DNA of 20,956 nucleotides from JANRIG01 sp033765235 (GTDB lineage: Bacteria > Bacteroidota > Bacteroidia > Cytophagales > UBA9547), in NCBI GenBank assembly GCA_033765235.1, contig JANRIG010000003.1:1-20956 (forward strand). The letters run 5' to 3'. Below are positions 16,893 through 20,956 of this stretch, piece by piece. Below the pieces are notes generated by a model. That model was not told the DNA's origin. It saw only the letters and a list, made by a program, of their open reading frames with translations, and made no database searches. The position numbers were made by a program, and so were the translations under genes. Numbering within the stretch: the stretch's first letter is position 1; every line of letters starts with the position of its first letter.

Positions 16893-16897
16893 TGCCC
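16882..16897. terminator. perfect palindrome over two convergent stop codons, possible bidirectional terminator
   Basis: GGGCATTATAATGCCC is a perfect 16-bp palindrome that can fold as a 6-bp stem (GGGCAT/ATGCCC) with a TATA loop. The plus-strand stop (16890-16892) and minus-strand stop (16887-16889) both fall within it. No U-tract follows on either strand, so intrinsic termination is only a suggestion. Confidence 0.4.
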
Positions 16898-17336
16898 CCA
16901 CATAGGGAGGCACACTGTCCGATATATGTGATTTGTCTCTCATATCAATGCACAAAATATTCATACCGTTGGTAATGGCTACGTATGGTGCTTTGAGAGC
17001 CTGATAGTAATGCATTGCTTGTTGCAACACTCTGATATTCAATTTTACAGAAGGCTTTTTACACTCTGCTATCATGTGTACACTGCCTGTGGCATCGTAT
17101 ATCACCAAGTCGCTTCTTCTCTGCCGAGTGAGCGTTTTTAATGGCATCTCCACCCTTATGAGTCCGGGAGGATAGTGCAAATGGTCTGTAAGGTAGCATA
17201 ATAAATGCTGGCGCACCCATTCCTCAGGGGTGAGTACAATGTATTTTTTCCTAATTTTGTCAAAAATCTTCCATTTACCTTCTATTTCCATACATTTGGC
17301 ATGTATGGGAGGTAGTGCGAGCGTAGGTAACAGCAT
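16887..17336 (-). CDS. HsdR N-terminal-domain protein (type I restriction R subunit N-terminus family), standalone
   Basis: The 149-residue product contains the HSDR_N_2 pattern: RKKYIVLTPEEWVRQHLL at 29-46, YPPGLIRVEMPL (Glu63), RRSDLVIYD (Asp76), MIAECKKPSVKLN (Glu91, Lys93) and QQAMHYYQALKAPYVAITNG. Asp76...Glu91-X-Lys93 fits a PD-(D/E)XK nuclease site. No helicase, methylase or specificity gene is near, so it is not part of a restriction operon. Small standalone members of this family are common in Bacteroidetes and their function is unknown. It overlaps the SDR gene's end by 6 bp (convergent). Its ATG is 11 bp from the ATG of the divergent acyltransferase, so promoters of the two must overlap the coding regions. 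Confidence 0.85.
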   Translation of the reverse strand: MLLPTLALPPIHAKCMEIEGKWKIFDKIRKKYIVLTPEEWVRQHLLCYLTDHLHYPPGLIRVEMPLKTLTRQRRSDLVIYDATGSVHMIAECKKPSVKLNIRVLQQAMHYYQALKAPYVAITNGMNILCIDMRDKSHISDSVPPYVGAL

Positions 17337-17347
17337 ATTGCAAATAT

Positions 17348-18217
17348 ATGAAATGGGTTTATAAGTTTATTTTCTTCATTCTTAGGGGTATTTCTATATT
17401 GCCCTTAAAGATATTATATATAATGTCTGACATATTTTTTGTATTCCTCTATCATGTATTCAAATATAGAAGAATGGTAGTGCGTGAAAATTTAATAAAT
17501 TCTTTTCCGCAAATGTCTGAAAATGAGATTATTAATATTGAAAAAAAATTCTATCTTTTTTTCTGCGACTGGTTTATGGAGCAAATAAAATTTATCACTA
17601 TATCACAGCATGAGATACAAGCCAGATTCAGATTTGCAGATACTGCATATTTAGATAAATATTACACCAACAAAAAAAGTTTTATTTGTGTGCTTGGGCA
17701 CTTTGGCAACTGGGAGTGGGCAGCACCTGCTTTTGATCTGCTGCAACTGCACCAACTTTATATTATCTATAAACCACTGTCAAACAAATATTTTGACAGC
17801 TTTATGCAGCAAGTACGCACCCGCTTCCATGCACGCCTCATACCTATGGCACAGACCTATAAATACATGAAGCAACATGAAAGCGGAGTAAATGCCACTG
17901 TATTTGTGGGCGACCAAACCCCTGCACCTGAAAATGCAACATGGGTCAATTTTCTTAATCAAGATACTGCTGTGTATAAAGGCACCGAAGCCATTGCCAA
18001 AAAACTAAATATCCCTGTACTCTACCTCTCTATTTACCGACCACAAAGAGGATATTATCTGGCACACTTACAACTTATTTGTGAAGTGCCTCAAGACACT
18101 GAAGATGGCTATATTACCCAAACACATACACAAATGCTTGAAAAAGACATATTTACTCAGCCTGAAATATGGCTCTGGAGCCATAAAAGATGGAAGCATA
18201 AAAGGAATAATCAGTAA
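17348..18217 (+). CDS. lipid A acyltransferase-like protein (LpxL/HtrB family)
   Basis: The 289-residue protein is a membrane-associated acyltransferase of lipid A biosynthesis. The N-terminus is hydrophobic (FIFFILRGISILPL, then a second segment IFFVFLYHVF). It continues with RRMVVRENLINSFP, the catalytic HX4E motif GHFGNWEWA (His118, Glu123), VFVGDQTPAPENATWVNFL and the typical C-terminus WLWSHKRWKHKR. The family transfers a secondary acyl chain from acyl-ACP to Kdo-lipid A or a related lipid. The acyl chain and position cannot be told. Length is near the family norm (~290-300). The gene is divergent from the HsdR_N-type gene. Confidence 0.9.
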   Translation: MKWVYKFIFFILRGISILPLKILYIMSDIFFVFLYHVFKYRRMVVRENLINSFPQMSENEIINIEKKFYLFFCDWFMEQIKFITISQHEIQARFRFADTAYLDKYYTNKKSFICVLGHFGNWEWAAPAFDLLQLHQLYIIYKPLSNKYFDSFMQQVRTRFHARLIPMAQTYKYMKQHESGVNATVFVGDQTPAPENATWVNFLNQDTAVYKGTEAIAKKLNIPVLYLSIYRPQRGYYLAHLQLICEVPQDTEDGYITQTHTQMLEKDIFTQPEIWLWSHKRWKHKRNNQ

Positions 18218-18362
18218 TTATTCATTGCTCTCACCGATAATCACAGCTTATAAGTCTGTAACTCGCTCACCAATTTTTTTTCGGTATCTTGCACATTACG
18301 AGGTTAATATTTATTAATAAAATAATAATCTTAATTTATCTCTCTTTGTAAATACTATTTAT

Positions 18363-18370
18363 TAATTTTG
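18363..18370 (+). promoter_or_regulatory. -7 promoter element upstream of guaB
   Basis: TAATTTTG followed by C exactly matches TAnnTTTG, 34 bp before the guaB ATG. A TTTG at 18345-18348 lies only 14 bp upstream, too close for a standard -33 element. Confidence 0.5.
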
Positions 18371-18404
18371 CCCCGCAAATAGAAAGAATAAAAAACTGTT
18401 TGCC

Positions 18405-19880
18405 ATGCCCTCCACTTTCCGCTCCAAAATACTGTATGAAGCACTCACCTACGATGATGTGCTCCTTCTACCCGCCTACTCTGAAATACTGCCCAAGCAA
18501 GCAGTGACACAAACCCACCTCACAAGAAAAATCATACTCAACACTCCTTTGATATCTGCTGCCATGGATACCGTGACAGAGAGCGAAATGGCCATAGCCA
18601 TGGCTCATGAAGGAGGCATAGGCATGATACACAAAAATATGCAAGTGCACGAACAGGCTGCTCAGGTACGCAAAGTGAAACGCTCCGAAAGTGGTATGAT
18701 ACAAGACCCTGTGACACTCCCACACAACGCTACACTGCAAGAGGCACTGAGTATCATGCAAGAATTCAGGATTGGTGGTATACCAATTACTGACCTCTCA
18801 GGCAAACTTACAGGCATCATCACCAACCGCGACCTAAGGTTTGAAAAAGACCTCACCAAAAGTGTATCTGAAGTAATGACCAAAGACAGGCTCATCACAG
18901 CCAGGGAAGGAGTCACTCTCGAAGAAGCAGAGAGCACATTGCAAAAATACAAAATAGAAAAACTACCAATTATAAATGCACAAGGTATGCTCAAAGGCCT
19001 CATCACCTATCGCGATATATTAAAGCGCAAAGATAGGCCATATGCTTGCAAAGATGAATATGGCAGGCTTAGAGTAGGTGCTGCTGTAGGTATTACCAAA
19101 GACTTATTTGACAGAGTTGAGGCACTAATACATGCAGGTGTAGATGTCATAAGTATTGACACCGCACACGGGCATTCAAAAGGTGTAATATCACATTTCA
19201 AGGAAGTAAGAGCCAAATATCCGGATCTGCAAATCATTATCGGAAATATTGCCACCGGCAAAGCTGCAAAAGCACTGGCCGATGCAGGTGCAGATGGCAT
19301 AAAGGTAGGGGTAGGTCCGGGTAGTATATGTACTACACGCATCATAGCAGGGGTAGGTGTGCCCCAACTGAGCGCAGTGATGGAAGCTGCTGATGCTATA
19401 CAAGGCTCCGGCATACCCATAATAGCCGATGGTGGCATACGTTTTTCGGGAGATATAGTAAAAGCTTTGGCAGGAGGTGCCAGCAGTGTCATGGTTGGGT
19501 CATTACTGGCAGGCACTGAAGAAGCACCGGGTGAGATGACCATATTTGAAGGTCGCAAGTTCAAGTCATACAGAGGTATGGGGTCTCTCGAAGCCATGGA
19601 AGACGGTAGCAAAGACCGCTATTTTCAAGATGCAGAAGAAGATATCAAAAAATTAGTACCCGAAGGTATTGTAGGCAGAGTACCTTACAAGGGCATGGTA
19701 TCAGAAGTGCTGTACCAATTAGTAGGCGGTCTTAAAGCAGGTATGGGCTACTGCGGTGCCACAAATATTACAGAATTACAAAAATCAGAATTTGTAAAAA
19801 TCACTGCTGCAGGCGTGAAAGAAAGCCACCCTCACGATATACAAATCACCCGTGAAGCACCTAATTATTCTACCAAATAA
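18405..19880 (+). CDS. guaB: inosine-5'-monophosphate dehydrogenase
   Basis: GuaB oxidises IMP to XMP with NAD, the committed step to GTP. The 491-residue protein shows LTYDDVLLLP at the N-terminus, a CBS pair at about 95-210 (MIQDPVTLPHNATLQEA, then VMTKDRLITAREGVTLEEA), IDTAHGHS, GVGPGSICTTRIIAGVGVPQ with catalytic Cys309, ADGGIRFSGD for phosphate binding, GSLLAGTEEAPGE and SYRGMGSLEAM. The flap segment EGIVGRVPYKG carries the Arg/Tyr that activate water. Length and all catalytic residues are normal. The ATG at 18405 has a -7 element 34 bp upstream and stands as its own transcription unit. Confidence 0.98.
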   Translation: MPSTFRSKILYEALTYDDVLLLPAYSEILPKQAVTQTHLTRKIILNTPLISAAMDTVTESEMAIAMAHEGGIGMIHKNMQVHEQAAQVRKVKRSESGMIQDPVTLPHNATLQEALSIMQEFRIGGIPITDLSGKLTGIITNRDLRFEKDLTKSVSEVMTKDRLITAREGVTLEEAESTLQKYKIEKLPIINAQGMLKGLITYRDILKRKDRPYACKDEYGRLRVGAAVGITKDLFDRVEALIHAGVDVISIDTAHGHSKGVISHFKEVRAKYPDLQIIIGNIATGKAAKALADAGADGIKVGVGPGSICTTRIIAGVGVPQLSAVMEAADAIQGSGIPIIADGGIRFSGDIVKALAGGASSVMVGSLLAGTEEAPGEMTIFEGRKFKSYRGMGSLEAMEDGSKDRYFQDAEEDIKKLVPEGIVGRVPYKGMVSEVLYQLVGGLKAGMGYCGATNITELQKSEFVKITAAGVKESHPHDIQITREAPNYSTK

Positions 19881-19904
19881 TAAAGAATAATTTATAATTA
19901 CTTA

Positions 19905-19912
19905 TATATTTG
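19905..19912 (+). promoter_or_regulatory. -7 promoter element upstream of the membrane protein at 19940
   Basis: TATATTTG followed by C is a perfect TAnnTTTG match, 27 bp before the ATG. No TTTG is seen at -33. Confidence 0.45.
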
Positions 19913-19939
19913 CCATAGATATTTATAAATATTGACTAT

Positions 19940-20377
19940 ATGCGTAATACCTATATTTTTATATCATTAATCATATTTACTCATTTACTACATGGGCAAG
20001 ACACCTCTGCATTTCCTGCACCTCCTGTGGCATCAAATATAGAAAATAGCACACTCATGCCCGGTACTTCAGGCATCCCATTTTCAAACCTCATATTGCC
20101 ATTGTCTGTATTATTATTTGGCTTTGCTATAATAGCTATTATATTTACGGTGTACGCCAAAGTCAAAGAATTTTCACCCGACCATGCCATCCGTATAGTG
20201 AGTATCAGCATGCTCGTGATAGGTATTCTATTTGTAGTGAGCACCAGTTACATGATAGATATTGCCGTGAAAACTGAACTATACGCACCTGCATTTGGGC
20301 TTTTGGGCACATTGGCAGGATATCTGTTGAGCAGAAACAACGGCAATGACAACACAAACACCACTCCAAATGTATAA
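19940..20377 (+). CDS. membrane protein with signal peptide, unknown function
   Basis: The 145-residue protein begins with a signal-like segment (YIFISLIIFTHLLHG, then Gln). A Pro/Ser/Thr-rich stretch follows, then three hydrophobic segments at about 50-73 (LILPLSVLLFGFAIIAIIF), 89-109 (IVSISMLVIGILFVVSTSYM) and 118-131 (FGLLGTLAGYLL). The polar tail is rich in Asn, Asp and Thr. No family was recognised. Its 3' end overlaps the start of the next gene by 8 bp, so the two are probably a two-gene unit. Confidence 0.65.
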   Translation: MRNTYIFISLIIFTHLLHGQDTSAFPAPPVASNIENSTLMPGTSGIPFSNLILPLSVLLFGFAIIAIIFTVYAKVKEFSPDHAIRIVSISMLVIGILFVVSTSYMIDIAVKTELYAPAFGLLGTLAGYLLSRNNGNDNTNTTPNV

Positions 20378-20693
20378 ATATTTGATTATTAACATATTAA
20401 CACTGTTTTTTTTATATAATCAAGCACAAGACAGACCTAAATATATACTGTTCAACAACACCAATGCCGTTTATGAAATTCAAGTAAGTCCTGACACACA
20501 AAATTGGGAAACTATAAGCATTAACGCCTATTCGCTCTACACTTTTGACAGAGCTGCTGAAAAGTTGTACATCAAGGTAAACAGCAATACCAAATATGGC
20601 AAAAACACTTTGCAATATACCATTCAAAAAGGGTCAAAATATCAAATATATTGGAATACAGGCAAATATTATTATGATTTGTCGCAATATTGA
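20370..20693 (+). CDS. small secreted protein, unknown function
   Basis: From the ATG at 20370 the 107-residue product has a signal peptide (YKYLIINILTLFFLYNQAQ) and an 86-residue or so mature part with alternating strands (YILFNNTNAVYEIQV, EKLYIKVNSNTKYG, KYQIYWNTGKYYY). An earlier in-frame ATG at 20346 adds eight residues and more overlap. It overlaps the preceding gene by 8 bp. The Tyr/Asn-rich strands are compatible with a small beta-barrel or lipocalin-like domain, but no motif supports a name. Confidence 0.6.
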   Translation: MYKYLIINILTLFFLYNQAQDRPKYILFNNTNAVYEIQVSPDTQNWETISINAYSLYTFDRAAEKLYIKVNSNTKYGKNTLQYTIQKGSKYQIYWNTGKYYYDLSQY

Positions 20694-20762
20694 AATTATG
20701 TTAATAAAATACAGTTACCATATTTATTTTTACAGTATTAACAAAAAATAACATATTATACT

Positions 20763-20956
20763 TTGAATAAGCAATTAATTTGCCATATTTTTTTAATAAT
20801 ATTGTGTCACTGTGGCTTTGCCCAGTCGCTCATTGTATCTACAGGCAGTGCAGGTACTTATGCCGTGCAATACCCTGCCAATATCATAACCTCACCGCCT
20901 CAAGGTATGATGCTCACCTTCAAAGCCAACCACAACTCGCCCGGCTCCTCTACCCT
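20763..20956 (+). CDS. exported protein, 3' part beyond the window, probable surface protein
   Basis: A frame from a TTG at 20763 stays open to the right edge (64 codons). It starts with a signal peptide (NKQLICHIFLIILCHCGFA, cleavage before Gln-Ser) and continues SLIVSTGSAGTYAVQYP and PPQGMMLTFKANHNSPG. The phrase LTFKANHNSPGSST resembles the N-terminal strand of Bacteroidetes fibre-like or tail-collar-like surface proteins, by recall. No ATG precedes the signal peptide in frame. The next Met codons (near 20905) would remove it. The rest of the protein is out of view. Confidence 0.65.
   Translation, partial: MNKQLICHIFLIILCHCGFAQSLIVSTGSAGTYAVQYPANIITSPPQGMMLTFKANHNSPGSST

Noticed and set aside
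16887..17336. Remnant of a type I restriction system
   Set aside because: The frame is intact and of the usual length for the standalone HsdR_N-type proteins of Bacteroidetes. No other restriction genes or mobile-element traces adjoin it.
19007..19612. 201-codon minus-strand open frame inside guaB
   Set aside because: guaB is unmistakable with all motifs. The antisense frame has low-complexity Ser/Pro/Ala/Ile composition and no known domain.

Overview
The window looks like chromosomal DNA from a member of the Bacteroidota (Bacteroidetes). It is AT-rich and its genes lack Shine-Dalgarno sequences. Several starts are preceded by the Bacteroidetes -7 promoter element TAnnTTTG, usually followed by C. 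Gene families typical of the phylum are present: a giant secreted 'GIGTxxP / VLTVDGxGNVG' fibre-like protein, an HsdR_N-type small protein, and an MGMT-family protein without the usual active-site cysteine. The genus cannot be told from the sequence.

Left part (1-8233, minus strand): the 5' portion of a Uma2-family (DUF820) nuclease-like gene runs off the left edge. Upstream of it lies one enormous gene for a 2600-residue exported, low-complexity, repeat-built surface protein. That protein is a chain of about ten cassettes joined by a VLTVDG linker. Two long arrays of 17-residue repeats, of the kind seen in phage tail fibres and YadA-like heads, lie in the middle. A small C-terminal beta domain holds the protein's only three cysteines.

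Middle (8234-12864, plus strand): after a 487-bp AT-rich divergent intergenic region comes a tightly packed, mostly overlapping run of housekeeping genes. These are fabD (fatty acid synthesis), a HAD-family phosphatase or phosphomutase, murI (D-glutamate for the cell wall), a small membrane protein, an alkyltransferase-like DNA-binding protein, a small BamE-like lipoprotein, and a TrpF-like barrel protein whose catalytic positions are substituted.

Sugar region (12938-16892): an AP-endonuclease-2-fold sugar isomerase/epimerase is followed by a compact three-gene unit. The unit encodes an L-fuconolactonase-type amidohydrolase, a secreted protein of unknown function, and an L-fucose-dehydrogenase-type SDR. 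The two enzymes would catalyse the first two steps of non-phosphorylating L-fucose (or related sugar) oxidation. The dehydratase and later steps are not in the window.

Right part (16887-20956): an HsdR_N-type small protein converges on the SDR gene, with a perfect palindrome covering both stop codons. It diverges from a LpxL/HtrB-like lipid A acyltransferase. Then come guaB (IMP dehydrogenase), a three-segment membrane protein, a small secreted protein, and the 5' end of another exported protein starting with TTG that runs off the right edge. No tRNA, rRNA, CRISPR array or insertion sequence was seen. The most unusual content is the giant fibre-like protein and the degenerate TrpF-like protein.
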